A stretch of DNA of 64,000 nt. It comes from Paracoccaceae bacterium. Lineage in GTDB: Bacteria > Pseudomonadota > Alphaproteobacteria > Rhodobacterales > Rhodobacteraceae. Positions 17,925 to 26,826 of this stretch are shown here, piece by piece. Each line of letters begins with the position of its first letter. The stretch's first letter is position 1. Position numbers and translations under genes: made by a program. The notes beneath the pieces were generated by a model, which was given only the letters and a program-made list of their open reading frames with translations, did not search any database and had not been told where the DNA came from. Location of the stretch: the NCBI GenBank assembly GCA_026706985.1, contig JAPOXR010000014.1, positions 20,857 through 84,856 on the forward strand, given 5' to 3'.

Positions 17925-18896
17925 TTACTGCATCGCTCTGAAGGCATCCACGACGGTGCGTCCGGTATCGCCGGCGTTTTCAAGCCACTCATCGGTCATG
18001 ATAACGCCGAATTCCCGCAATTCACCCTGAAGCTGATCGCCGGCGCGCTGAACAGTCATGCCATTCTTGGCCAGTTCACTCAGAGTGAAGCCGGTATACT
18101 GGATGGAACGCCACAATCCGGCATATGCCGCCAGATCGGCACAGCCATTGATGATATTGCGGGCGGAGTCATCGAGGCCGTTCCATGCATCGGAATTGAC
18201 GAAGACATAGTTGCGCGGCAGCCAGGCGTCGACTTCGTAGAAATGCGTCAGGCTTTCCCAGACCTTGCGGTCATAACCGGTCGAACCTGATGAAACCATT
18301 GATTCCGCAACGCCGGTGGCGAAAGCCTGGGAAATTTCCGCAGCTTCGATCTGAATCGGAATCATGCCGGCAAGTTCAGCCAGGCGGGCCGTCGCCGTGT
18401 TGTAGGAACGGAACTTGATGCCCTCCATATCAGCGACTGAGTTCACTTCCTTTTTGAAATACAAGCCTTGAGGCGGCCACGGCACTGAATACAGAAGATG
18501 CAGCCCCTGCGACTGAAGCAGAGCGGTCATTTCCGGCTTCGCCGCTTCCCACAGTTTCTCAGCATCCTCGAATGAAGTGGCGAGGAACGGAATTGAATCA
18601 ATGCCGAACAGCGGGTCTTCATTCTGGTGTGCTGACAGGAGGCGCTCACCGATGAGCGCCTGCCCGGTCTGCACCGCGCGCTTGATCTCATTGCCCTTGA
18701 ACAGCGATCCGCCGGGATGGGTGACCACTTCGAGATCCCCGCCGGTGCCGGTGGTCACGCATTCGGCGAATTCCGCGCCGGTCTGCGAGTGAAAATTGGT
18801 TCCGGAATACCCCATCGGCATATCCCATTTTTCCGCCAGTGCAGGCGAAACCATTGCAATTGCGAGAGCCGAGGCAGGTATCGCAAATTTCCGCAT
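17925..18896 (-). CDS. TRAP transporter solute-binding protein (DctP family)
   Basis: Periplasmic receptor of the TRAP transporter, 323 aa, with a signal peptide (MRKFAIPASALAIAMVSPALA) and AGGAGATC before the start. DctP-family features include the ligand-contact region around KFRSYNTATARLAELAGM and the EISQAFATGVAESMVSSG segment, where the conserved carboxylate-binding arginine usually lies just before (here the Arg of KFRSY). Ligand probably an organic acid, but not assignable. It is the first gene of the operon, with the promoter expected in 18897-19010. Confidence 0.93.
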   Translation of the reverse strand: MRKFAIPASALAIAMVSPALAEKWDMPMGYSGTNFHSQTGAEFAECVTTGTGGDLEVVTHPGGSLFKGNEIKRAVQTGQALIGERLLSAHQNEDPLFGIDSIPFLATSFEDAEKLWEAAKPEMTALLQSQGLHLLYSVPWPPQGLYFKKEVNSVADMEGIKFRSYNTATARLAELAGMIPIQIEAAEISQAFATGVAESMVSSGSTGYDRKVWESLTHFYEVDAWLPRNYVFVNSDAWNGLDDSARNIINGCADLAAYAGLWRSIQYTGFTLSELAKNGMTVQRAGDQLQGELREFGVIMTDEWLENAGDTGRTVVDAFRAMQ

Positions 18897-19070
18897 AGCT
18901 GATCTCCTTAGCTAATCGTGCACCACGCCGCCTACCGGCACAACGCATCTGTGATTGCTCTATTTTACGGAATCAAGTGTCAAGCGATAATTATTGGGAA
19001 TCATATAGATGAGTGACCAATGCCGGGATCGACGACGGATCAGGCTTCGGTCGGGTCAAGCGGGAAAATG

Positions 19071-19661
19071 TCACCTTCCGGCCGATCGACCCGTCGGATG
19101 AAACCGGCACTGCCTGTTATGCAAGCCCCGGGGAAACGACTTCTCGATCCGGGTAATGTCCGACGGTTCAACTCCTGCCTTCTCTGCGTGCCTCTGCCAC
19201 TTCCCGACGGAGTCCACGACTTCCCGGGCCACCTGTCTTGCCCGGGCCGGCTTGAGGCCAGCGTTCGCGGCGAAATCCATGAGGTTGCCACTGGTGAAAC
19301 CGTTCCGCTTTCCCGCCAGGCTCATTTGGTGATCACCTGTCCAGGACCCCCGGGCGTTGTACGGGTAAGCCACGTCGTAGGCCGGCGACAGTCGCCAGGC
19401 ACCTGAACTGTCCATGAGGAAGGAGATATTCTTGACGTGGTCATCCTGATTGCGGGCCACGATGTTGAAGACGGCACGCTTACATTGTTGCTCCACGACA
19501 TCCATCCCCATCCCCAACTCCCGAATTGTCAGGATTGCCTGCTCGCGGGAATAGGAAGCCGGGCTGTTGAAGTCGAAGTGCCGCATCACTCCGAGGGACT
19601 GCATGTGGAATTCGCGTCCCCGCCCGTCCCTGTCGAATCGACGGGTCATGAAGCGGCTGTC
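19071..19661 (-). pseudogene. HipA-family toxin kinase, C-terminal fragment
   Basis: About 195 residues match the C-terminal half of HipA serine/threonine kinases: RFMTRRFDRDG at the start, catalytic loop NQDDHVKN, the metal-binding AYDV, then DHQMSLAGKRNGFT. The N-terminal subdomain with the nucleotide-binding part is absent, and no HipB antitoxin gene is present. The fragment begins right after the stop of the oxidoreductase gene at 19665 and in the same frame, so the deletion end lies at that junction. It cannot make a working toxin and is a relic of a HipBA-type module. Confidence 0.8.
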
Positions 19662-19664
19662 TGA

Positions 19665-20912
19665 TCACCTGAACCGATTCGGACTGAACATGGCGGCATC
19701 CAGCCCAGGATCATCCCCGGCGACCAGGTCAGCTACGATTCTGCCGGTTTTCGGCCCGCCCGTCAGCCCGATATGGTGGTGGCCGAACGCGGTGAAAATC
19801 CCGGTCCCGCCGGTCTCACCAATCAGCGGCAGGCTATCGCTCGGTGCCGGGCGGTGCCCCATCCACTCATCTTCACCCGCCCATTCAAGTTCCGGGAAGG
19901 TCTGCCGAACCTTACGCCGGAGATAGGCCAGGGGTGCTTTGGATCGCGGCTGCGACAAGCTGCCGAACTCAAGCAATCCGGCGCAGCGAAGCCCATCCCG
20001 CATCGGTGTTGCCACAAATTTACCATCCGCCACCATGACCGGGGCTTTCGGGGCGATGGTCGGGTTTTTGAGCAGGATGTGATAGCCGCGCTCAGATTGC
20101 ACGGGCACATCCACGCCGATTCCCTGCAGCAACCCGCGCGACCAGATGCCGGCTGCCAGAACCGCCGCGTCGCAGGCTACCGTGCCGCTGTCGGTTTCAA
20201 CGCCGGTGACCCGCCCGCGCGAGATCGCGAAGCCGTGTGTCGCGGATTTTCTGAATTCCCCGCCCCGGGATACGAACTCCGCCGCCAGGCTCTTGACGTA
20301 ATTTCCCGGGCTGCTGACAAAACCGTGATCCTTCAGCAGCGCAAGAAAACCTGTATCCGGCCCGAGAGCCGGTTCCGCCGCGCGCACATCCGATGCCTCG
20401 ACTTCGATTGGATGGATGCCGGCTTCGCGGCGCAGGGACCACACATACCCATCCTTTTCAAATTCGGCGCGCGAGCGGTAGGCGAAGATATAGTCAGAGC
20501 CGCGCAGCCATTTTTCGGCTTCCGTCCCTGCCGCCAGCGCCTGATGCTGCTCCACCGAATCGCCGACGATATCAGCCAGGCCGGCGGCGATCCGGCGGGT
20601 GTCACGATCATTCGCATGCAGCAGGTAGCGTACCAGCCACGATCCCAGCACCGGCAGATTCCGCCAAATGACGAAAAGCGGCGAGTCCGGGTTGAGCAGA
20701 TATCCCGGCACTTTCAGCGCCAGGCCCGGTGTGGTCACGGGAACGACCGAACTCACCGCAAGCACGCCGGCATTGCCGAATGAAGCGCCTTCTCCCGGAT
20801 CCTGGCGGTCGATCAGAACCGCCTCACACCCTTTCCGCTGCAGCCAGATCGCCGCCGAGACACCGGCAATTCCAGCGCCGATGACCACAACCCTGTCAGC
20901 TCTTCCGCCCAT
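19665..20912 (-). CDS. FAD-dependent oxidoreductase, D-amino-acid dehydrogenase (DadA)-like
   Basis: A 415-aa flavoprotein of the DAO superfamily. The N-terminal dinucleotide-binding motif is clear (VVVIGAGIAGVSAA), followed by the DadA-like segment SFGNAGVLAVSSVVP. A C-terminal FAD motif (GIFTAFGHHHIGLTGGPKTG) completes the fold. DadA-like enzymes oxidise D-amino acids to 2-oxo acids at the inner membrane, passing electrons to quinone; exact substrate uncertain. It is divergently arranged with a racemase-like gene at 21057, so a D-amino-acid or related amine role is plausible. Confidence 0.88.
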   Translation of the reverse strand: MGGRADRVVVIGAGIAGVSAAIWLQRKGCEAVLIDRQDPGEGASFGNAGVLAVSSVVPVTTPGLALKVPGYLLNPDSPLFVIWRNLPVLGSWLVRYLLHANDRDTRRIAAGLADIVGDSVEQHQALAAGTEAEKWLRGSDYIFAYRSRAEFEKDGYVWSLRREAGIHPIEVEASDVRAAEPALGPDTGFLALLKDHGFVSSPGNYVKSLAAEFVSRGGEFRKSATHGFAISRGRVTGVETDSGTVACDAAVLAAGIWSRGLLQGIGVDVPVQSERGYHILLKNPTIAPKAPVMVADGKFVATPMRDGLRCAGLLEFGSLSQPRSKAPLAYLRRKVRQTFPELEWAGEDEWMGHRPAPSDSLPLIGETGGTGIFTAFGHHHIGLTGGPKTGRIVADLVAGDDPGLDAAMFSPNRFR

Positions 20913-21056
20913 TTCACCACCCTGTCCGGACGCGGCGGAATTTACGCTACCTGCGTGGCCGCTCCAATGGCGAATTCAGCGACCGCATTTTGCCGATGGA
21001 TATGCGATGCGATTTCCGGCAAATTCAAGCATCAGGACGCTTGTTGCGGGGAAAGA

Positions 21057-21812
21057 ATGGAAATCGAACGGGGCGGTAAAACCGTCTATGGCGCAACCGT
21101 CGGGATTCTGATGCTGGACACCAGATTTCCGCGGATTCCGGGAGATATGGGTAATGCTTTCACATGGCCCTTCCCGGTGCAGTATCGTGTGGTCAGCGGC
21201 GCCACACCGCAGCGGGTCGTGCGCGAGAGGGCCGACGGGCTGCTTGAACGGTTCAAGAGCGCGGCCTGCGGGTTGGTGGCGCAGGGGGCCGATGGCATTA
21301 CCACCAATTGCGGGTTCCTGTCGCTGTTTCAGGATGAATTGAAACAGGCCGCCGGTGTGCCGGTGGCGGCCTCGTCTTTGATGCAGATCCCCTGGATCAA
21401 TTCGATGCTGCCGAGAGGCAGGCGGGCAGGAGTGCTGACCATATCCGCGGCGACGCTGGAACCGGATCATTTAATGGCGGCGAATGCGCCCTTGGATACC
21501 CCGGTCGTCGGCACCGAAGGCGGGCAGGAATTCACCGGCAAAATTCTGGGTGATGCGGCGGAAATCGATTTTGCCCTGTGCCGGGAAGACATGCGCATGG
21601 CAGCATCGGAGTTGGTGTCATGCCATGACGATCTGGGTGCGATTGTGCTCGAATGCACCAATATGGTTCCTTTCGCCGCTGAAATCCGCAAGCTGACCGG
21701 ATTGCCGGTCTTTTCGGCCTACACGCATATCTGCTGGCTGCAGAGCGGTCTGCTGCCGCGCCGGTTCACTTCCGCCCTCGGTGATCCCGGTTTCCCGGAG
21801 AAATTCAGTTGA
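21057..21812 (+). CDS. Aspartate/glutamate/hydantoin racemase-family protein
   Basis: A 251-aa protein resembling cofactor-independent Asp/Glu/hydantoin racemases and arylmalonate decarboxylases. The two regions that carry the catalytic cysteines in active members are present (ITTNCGFLSLFQDEL and VLECTNMVPFAAEI). The start at 21057 has GGGGAAAG in front; the longer frame from 20955 is not needed. It is divergent to the DadA-like oxidoreductase, consistent with a shared amino-acid pathway, and followed 12 bp later by the SRAP gene, probably in one transcript. Substrate unassigned. Confidence 0.82.
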   Translation: MEIERGGKTVYGATVGILMLDTRFPRIPGDMGNAFTWPFPVQYRVVSGATPQRVVRERADGLLERFKSAACGLVAQGADGITTNCGFLSLFQDELKQAAGVPVAASSLMQIPWINSMLPRGRRAGVLTISAATLEPDHLMAANAPLDTPVVGTEGGQEFTGKILGDAAEIDFALCREDMRMAASELVSCHDDLGAIVLECTNMVPFAAEIRKLTGLPVFSAYTHICWLQSGLLPRRFTSALGDPGFPEKFS

Positions 21813-21824
21813 GAGCGGACCCTC

Positions 21825-22496
21825 ATGTGTAATCTGTATTCGAACCTGACTACGCAGGAGGCAATGGCACAGCTGTTTGAAGCCCGGCCACCCGCTCGTC
21901 CCGAAAACACCCGGTCCCGGGCGGTGTTTCCGCGTCACCGCGCCACTATCATTGTCGAAAGTGAATTCGGCAGGGAGTTGAGTGACGCCCATTGGGGATT
22001 TCTTATGCCGCGGAAGTCAAAGCGGACTGGTCAGCCGATCATGCCGAATGCGGTGACAAACGCACGCGATGACAAGATCCGGACCTCCGGATTTTGGCGC
22101 GACAGTTTCCGTAATCGCCGATGCCTTGTGCCGGCCACCGCTTATTGCGAGCCGACCGGACGCCGACCGGCAACCTACCATTGGTTCGGTGTTTTGGGGC
22201 CGGGCCGGGTCATTGCACCATTCGCCTTTGCCGGGATATGGCAACGTTGTCAGGGGGAGTATCAGGGCGGAAATGGACTCAACTGCTTCGCCATTGCCAC
22301 CACCGCGCCAAATCAGCTGGCGGCCCGGTTCCATAACCGCATGCCGGTCATTCTGCGCCCCGGGAGCTATGGTGAGTGGCTGAATGGCGGCGAGGAATCC
22401 GCCGCCGCTTTGCTGCGTCCGCTGGAAGACGGCCATCTGGCACTTCTCGCCCAAGGGGTGGGAATGACCCGGCATCCGGAAACCGGCAGCGATTGA
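21825..22496 (+). CDS. SOS response-associated peptidase (SRAP/YedK/HMCES family)
   Basis: A 223-aa SRAP-domain protein. The family forms a covalent thiazolidine crosslink with abasic sites in single-stranded DNA through Cys2 after removal of Met1. Cys2 is present (MCNLYSN), as are the conserved asparagine-arginine pair (NARDDKI), the active-site glutamate (TAYCEPTG) and the histidine (FHNRMPVIL). It is therefore likely active. It lies 12 bp after the racemase-like gene and upstream of leuB. Confidence 0.93.
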   Translation: MCNLYSNLTTQEAMAQLFEARPPARPENTRSRAVFPRHRATIIVESEFGRELSDAHWGFLMPRKSKRTGQPIMPNAVTNARDDKIRTSGFWRDSFRNRRCLVPATAYCEPTGRRPATYHWFGVLGPGRVIAPFAFAGIWQRCQGEYQGGNGLNCFAIATTAPNQLAARFHNRMPVILRPGSYGEWLNGGEESAAALLRPLEDGHLALLAQGVGMTRHPETGSD

Positions 22497-22590
22497 TTCT
22501 GTTCGCCTGCAAGGCAGCGGCAATCAGGCATTGTCTTCAAGTGGAACAAATCCGATAAGCGGCGAAACCGCGATGCGAGGGAGATTGTGA

Positions 22591-23700
22591 ATGGCTGGTT
22601 ATCGCCTGCTTATGTTGCCCGGAGATGGGATTGGGCCCGAAGTCATGGCCGAGGTCGCAAGAGTGATCGGCTGGTTCCGCGAGAGCAGAGGCATCGAATT
22701 CACAATCACCGAAGATCTCATCGGCGGTGCCGCCTACGATGCCCACGGAACCCCTCTGCATGACGACACGCTGCAGCGGGCACGCGAGGCGGACGCTATT
22801 CTCCTCGGGGCGGCGGGTGCTCCGGCTTATGACAAGCTTGATTTCAGCGTTAAACCTGAGCGCGGCCTACTGAAACTGCGCAAAGAGCTGGATCTTTATG
22901 CCAATCTGAGGCCGGCGATCTGTTTCGATGCGCTCGCGGATTTTTCCTCGCTGAAGCGGGAGGTGGTAGCCGGCCTGGATGTGATGATTGTGCGCGAATT
23001 GACATCGGGGGTCTATTTCGGTGAACCGCGCGGCATCAGCCCCGACAATGAGGGCGGCCGGGTCGGTGTCAATACGCAGCGTTACACAACGCATGAGATC
23101 AGGCGCGTGGCGCGTACCGCGTTTGAACTGGCGCGCCGCCGCAGCGGCCGGGTCTGTTCAATGGAAAAAGCCAATGTGATGGAATCCGGCGTGCTGTGGC
23201 GGGAAGAGGTTCAATGGGTCGGGGACAATGAATATCCCGACATCGAATTATCGCATATGTATGCCGATGCCGGTGCGATGCAGCTGGTCCGCTGGCCGCG
23301 GCAGTTTGACGTGATCGTAACCGATAATCTGTTCGGCGATATCCTGTCCGATGCCGCCGCGATGCTGTCCGGCTCGCTGGGAATGCTGCCTTCGGCTTCA
23401 CTGGGAGCGCCTGGTGAAAAGGGCCGGCCGAATGCGCTCTATGAACCCGTGCACGGCTCGGCGCCCGACATCACCGGCCAAGGCAAGGCCAACCCCTGCG
23501 CCTCGATCCTGTCTTTTGCCATGGCGCTTCGCTACTCATTTGATCTCGGCGAAGAGGCCGACCGCCTGGAGGCTGCGGTTGAAAACACCCTCGCCGATGG
23601 CGTGCGCACACCCGATCTGCTGCAGACGGAGGGTGTCCAACCGGCGACAACAGCCGAAATGGGCGACGCCATTCTGGCGCACCTCCAACAATCGCTCTGA
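22591..23700 (+). CDS. leuB: 3-isopropylmalate dehydrogenase
   Basis: NAD-dependent oxidative decarboxylase of leucine synthesis, 369 aa. It starts [18 protein letters not shown] with GAGGGAGA upstream. Conserved residues include the substrate-binding region [19 protein letters not shown], the catalytic tyrosine/lysine area and the metal-binding [10 protein letters not shown]. It is separated from leuCD by 14 kb of transporter and other genes, and from asd by 6 kb. No frameshift or truncation seen. Confidence 0.97.
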   Translation: MAGYRLLMLPGDGIGPEVMAEVARVIGWFRESRGIEFTITEDLIGGAAYDAHGTPLHDDTLQRAREADAILLGAAGAPAYDKLDFSVKPERGLLKLRKELDLYANLRPAICFDALADFSSLKREVVAGLDVMIVRELTSGVYFGEPRGISPDNEGGRVGVNTQRYTTHEIRRVARTAFELARRRSGRVCSMEKANVMESGVLWREEVQWVGDNEYPDIELSHMYADAGAMQLVRWPRQFDVIVTDNLFGDILSDAAAMLSGSLGMLPSASLGAPGEKGRPNALYEPVHGSAPDITGQGKANPCASILSFAMALRYSFDLGEEADRLEAAVENTLADGVRTPDLLQTEGVQPATTAEMGDAILAHLQQSL

Positions 23701-24226
23701 CCAGGGTCGAATTCAAACCGTCAACACGGACGCCTGCGACATACGAAAATAAGACGCCAGATGAAGCTCTGCGTTTCACCTTAGGTGCTCAGACACTGAA
23801 ATGTTTCCAATCAAACATGCATGAGTGAAACAAAACCAATGCCATGGAGAGCGCAATGTCCAGGGCTGAACGCTGAAAACCCGACGGCCTAACCATTCAG
23901 GCACTGAATGAAGGTGCCCTGCCGGACGTGTTTGACCACGCCCTCTTTCTGCCGACACGCCCAAGGAACTCCAACCCCGAAAAAGATTGGGAAAGCAGAT
24001 TGTTGGAACTGGCCTGCGCAGCAGCTAAGGCGAACCTTTTCCATATGGCAATGGTATAAAGCAGCCAAGTTCACTGTTCTACGCATATGGTCAGGACGCG
24101 GCAGTCCTTTTCAGACCAGGTGATGAGCTTGCAGAAATTATGCTGCTATCGCGGCGACTTTTCCGTTGATGATATCACAAGCACCGAGCTACATAATTGA
24201 TTATACTCTACTTTAAGGGGAATACC
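23701..24226. other. 526-bp stretch after leuB without a supported gene
   Basis: No intact gene is recognised. A plus-strand frame around 23850-24058 reads as a plausible small protein fragment (LPDVFDHALFLPT, DWESRLLELACAAAKANLF) but contains a TGA and has no identifiable homolog, so it may be decayed. Base composition is more AT-rich than in leuB, marking the boundary of the accessory patch that runs to the tRNA. A TATACT box lies at about 24201 before the next gene. Confidence 0.5.
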
Positions 24227-24847
24227 ATGAAAAAAATCTGTAATAAGATGCTGCGCGAAGCTGGCTTGGAATTAATGCGTGAAAACGGAAAGCCTCTCAC
24301 GAAACTTTCGAGTTCCGGTCGGGCAATGCTCTATTCAATGCCAAATGGTGAGTCGGTGCGGGTCCGTACCTGCAATGACCATATTCTTGTGGTCGTCGCC
24401 GATAAACCAGCCGCTGACGCCAGTCTAAATATCCAAGGCACCGATTGACTCTTGATTGTTATGCCAGAAGTCGAGCGTGCCGAAGGCAAGGTTATCGCTT
24501 ATCTGGTTCCTACCGAGGCAGCCGAAAAAGCAGTCCGCAGTAGCCATCAGGTTTGGTTGTCCAGTAATCCCAATACGAAAGGGAACAACACTATTTGGAA
24601 CCTTTGGTTTGATCATTTCTACTCCGGAATGGCAGGTAAAGAGGAAAAGCACGGATACGCCGAGAAATGGGCCAAGTACCGACTTCCAGGCGACATTTCG
24701 ACAGGGGACATCACGAGTATGCTGAGTAATCAGCAATGCAATGTAGGAAGTATCCAAGTCGAAGTTGAGTCCGCGCGAAAACGTATTGCCTTGGCGGCTT
24801 CCGTTCTCCCTGACGCGGTAAAAATCTCCATTGATTTCCCGGCTTAA
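24227..24847 (+). pseudogene. Uncharacterised protein gene split by an in-frame TGA
   Basis: The frame runs from ATG 24227 (AAGGGGAA upstream) to the stop at 24847, 206 residues if the internal TGA at 24446-24448 is ignored. The first part (MKKICNKMLREAG to LNIQGTD, 73 aa) and the second (LLIVMPEVERAEGKVIAYLVP onward) are in the same frame and read as one continuous alpha/beta protein across the TGA. The second part might be restarted from TTG 24452 or ATG 24461, so two small proteins are an alternative. I do not recognise a family or assign a function. It is AT-rich compared with leuB and lies just before a vapBC module, consistent with transferred DNA. Confidence 0.55.
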
Positions 24848-24970
24848 CCGAAAACAGACCTGATCAACGACAGATCACCACTGTGGTCGATTATCCTGCC
24901 CGGAACCTACCCTCTCACTACATTCTGTACGTGCTCATACGAGGTACAGTATTGCCGGAATATCCCCTAT

Positions 24971-25002
24971 GGTATATTCTCCATTCAAGCGAAGGATATA
25001 CC
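24971..25002. promoter_or_regulatory. Imperfect palindrome, candidate VapBC operator
   Basis: GGTATAT at 24971-24977 and ATATACC at 24996-25002 are inverted. Extended arms (12 nt each) match at about 10 positions around an 8-nt centre. It overlaps a -10-like TATATT and ends 4 bp before the vapB start, exactly where VapB or the VapBC complex usually binds to repress its own operon. Confidence 0.55.
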
Positions 25003-25006
25003 AGCC

Positions 25007-25252
25007 ATGCCCCTCTACATCAAAGACGACAGCGTAAACGATCTTGCCATTCGGTATCAGAAGGCGTCTGCTGCAGATTCCAAAACAGCAGCCGTGCGTA
25101 AAGCCTTGCTTGAAGGTTTGGCGTCCATCCAGCGCAAGGTTCCCTTGATGGAAAAGATCGCCGCAGTCCACGCGAAGGCCGACGAAATCGGTCCCGTTGA
25201 TCCAGCCTTCTGTCAGAAGGCTTTTGCTGACGATCTGTGGAGTGATGAGTGA
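25007..25252 (+). CDS. vapB: Type II antitoxin, VapB family
   Basis: An 81-aa protein (MPLYIKDDSVNDLAIRYQ) of the Rv0623-like VapB type: a short N-terminal DNA-binding region, a basic helical middle (TAAVRKALLEGLASIQRK) and an acidic C-terminal tail (FADDLWSDE) that would occupy the toxin's active site. It has AAGGATAT before the start and overlaps the toxin gene by TGATG, the usual coupling that makes antitoxin first. An inverted repeat just upstream is the probable operator. Confidence 0.85.
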   Translation: MPLYIKDDSVNDLAIRYQKASAADSKTAAVRKALLEGLASIQRKVPLMEKIAAVHAKADEIGPVDPAFCQKAFADDLWSDE

Positions 25253-25668
25253 TGTTCGTTGATGCGTCGGTCGTGGTTGCGATCATTAATCGTGAAGCTG
25301 GCTTTGAGAAAATTGTGAAACGCATGGAGGCCCATAAGGGCAAATTCTATGTGTCCCCTTTGGTGAAGTTCGAGGCCGTTGCAGCCGTTGCCCGTTCGAG
25401 AAGTGGTACACGGCATCCAACGCCAGAGCAGTTTGAAGCGTCAGGCGACGTGGTTCAGACGTTTTTTCGCAGCATCAGCGCTAGCGAAATCACGATAACA
25501 GACGCCATTGGCGACAAAGCCTTGGCGGTCGCAGCCCGCTACGGCAAGTTTGTCGGCCATGAAGCCGATCTGAATTTTGGAGATTGCTTTGCCTATGCCT
25601 GCGCCCAGGCATTCAACAGCTCCTTGCTCTACAAAGGCGATGATTTTGCCAAGATTGATATGGCCTAG
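25252..25668 (+). CDS. vapC: Type II toxin, VapC family PIN-domain ribonuclease
   Basis: PIN-domain endoribonuclease of 138 aa, the toxin of the pair; VapC toxins typically cut initiator tRNA or rRNA. The four acidic residues are visible: MFVDAS near the N-terminus, KFEAVAA, then LNFGDCFAYA for the third and YKGDDF for the fourth. The ATG at 25252 overlaps the vapB stop; a GTG three bases earlier is possible. The end overlaps the converging hsdS remnant by 4 bp. It looks intact. Confidence 0.88.
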   Translation: MFVDASVVVAIINREAGFEKIVKRMEAHKGKFYVSPLVKFEAVAAVARSRSGTRHPTPEQFEASGDVVQTFFRSISASEITITDAIGDKALAVAARYGKFVGHEADLNFGDCFAYACAQAFNSSLLYKGDDFAKIDMA

Positions 25669-26228
25669 AACCTCCTGCCTGAACTGACCTTATTTCTGAT
25701 ATCCGAAAACGCTGCTTTGTAGCGCCTTTCGCGTTCCTCGCGGATGCGAGCAAGGAGGACATCCGGGCATTCGAGCTTGTCGGGATTCTTCGCCCGCCAG
25801 TCAGCGGTGAGCCGATCTTCGAAGGCTGATTTGAGGAGAAATTGACGGTAGAGACCGATACTGTTCTTTGCGGCTCGCAGGCTCTTGACACCCCGGTCGA
25901 CCTCGTCGAACAGCACCTCGGTCTTCTCCACGATGCGGCGCTGTTCGTTGAGCGGAGGCACTAATACCGGAATGGCTATTGATGCCGACTTGGTAAGCTT
26001 CAGCCGGGTTGTCCCAGTGTCGTGGTCTTTGTAGCGGATGTAGTTGAAGTGGTGGCAGAGAAAGCGGTTGTTGCCGAGTGAGCGCAGGATATGCGCGTGG
26101 TTGTTCACCCGGAACTTCCCATCAACCATGTACGCTTTCGGCTTAATTGGGTTAAGAAACGGTGCGCCGTCTTCGCCAAACAGAAATTGTTCACCTTCAA
26201 ACAGGTATCTGTACCTGATTACACGCAT
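25665..26228 (-). pseudogene. Type I restriction-modification specificity subunit (HsdS), C-terminal remnant
   Basis: About 187 residues match the second half of an HsdS subunit: the end of a target-recognition domain (LFGEDGAPFLNP, VNNHAHIL), then the conserved helical spacer VPPLNEQRRIVEKTEVLFDEVD and LLKSAFEDRLTADWR. HsdS proteins are usually 400-550 aa; the first recognition domain and first spacer are missing. No hsdM or hsdR is in the window, so this is an orphan piece of a former restriction system, lying tail-to-tail with vapC. Confidence 0.8.
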
Positions 26229-26749
26229 ATTGGATTCTGAGACGGTTGCCGGCCACACCGGATGTGAACTTCTGCCGGATCAGGCGGGGTTCTCCATAGG
26301 TTCGTCATGGAAAACGACAGAACCCCATGCAGGTTTTCGGTCTGCCCCGCCATGTTATCGGAAACGCGTCCGCCGCGTCCGCGTCCTTTGCCGCCCTCCG
26401 ATGCGCGGGTCAGGGAGCTGCGCCGGTCAGTGTCTTCACCCGTGACAGCGGGAGGAAACGGCGTGACCGCAGGCCTCATGCCGTGCGCGTCGAACGCATG
26501 CAGGTGGCATGGAGAAATGAATTCCGCAATGTCCGGGACACGGCGGTGAACATCACCGGGATCAACCCCATGACCGACCGCTGTCTTAAGACCTGTGGCA
26601 GCCGGAGACCCACGATGCGCCTGATGGAATGACCCCGGACGAATATCCCGGATCATGGCGGATCAGAGAGAGCCGCGGGCCTCATACGTAGTGAGTAGGT
26701 ACAGAACTTGACAGCATGCGGGCAGCGAAATATCGGTCATCTTTCCGGT
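26229..26749. other. 520-bp stretch between HsdS remnant and tRNA-Pro
   Basis: Open frames exist on both strands but are Arg/Pro-rich with no recognisable domain, and none has a convincing start. GC content is again high compared with 23.7-26.2 kb, so the accessory patch probably ends near 26230. I see nothing else supportable. Confidence 0.5.
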
Positions 26750-26826
26750 CGGAGTGTAGCTCAGCCTGGTAGAGCACTGTCTTCGGGAGGCAGGGGCCGT
26801 GAGTTCAAATCTCGCCACTCCGACCA
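26750..26826 (+). tRNA. tRNA-Pro (CGG anticodon)
   Basis: A complete 77-nt cloverleaf. Acceptor arms CGGAGTG and CACTCCG pair fully. The D-arm is GCTC..GAGC, and the anticodon stem CTGTC/GGCAG encloses loop TTCGGGA with anticodon CGG, reading proline codon CCG. The T-arm GTGAG/CTCGC encloses TTCAAAT. CCA is encoded. The anticodon stem contains one G-T pair. The gene borders the accessory patch on its left. Confidence 0.95.

Noticed and set aside
26219..26656. A 145-codon gene on the minus strand beside the HsdS remnant
   Set aside because: Arg/Pro/Gly-rich, no domain, and competing frames of equal length on the other strand.
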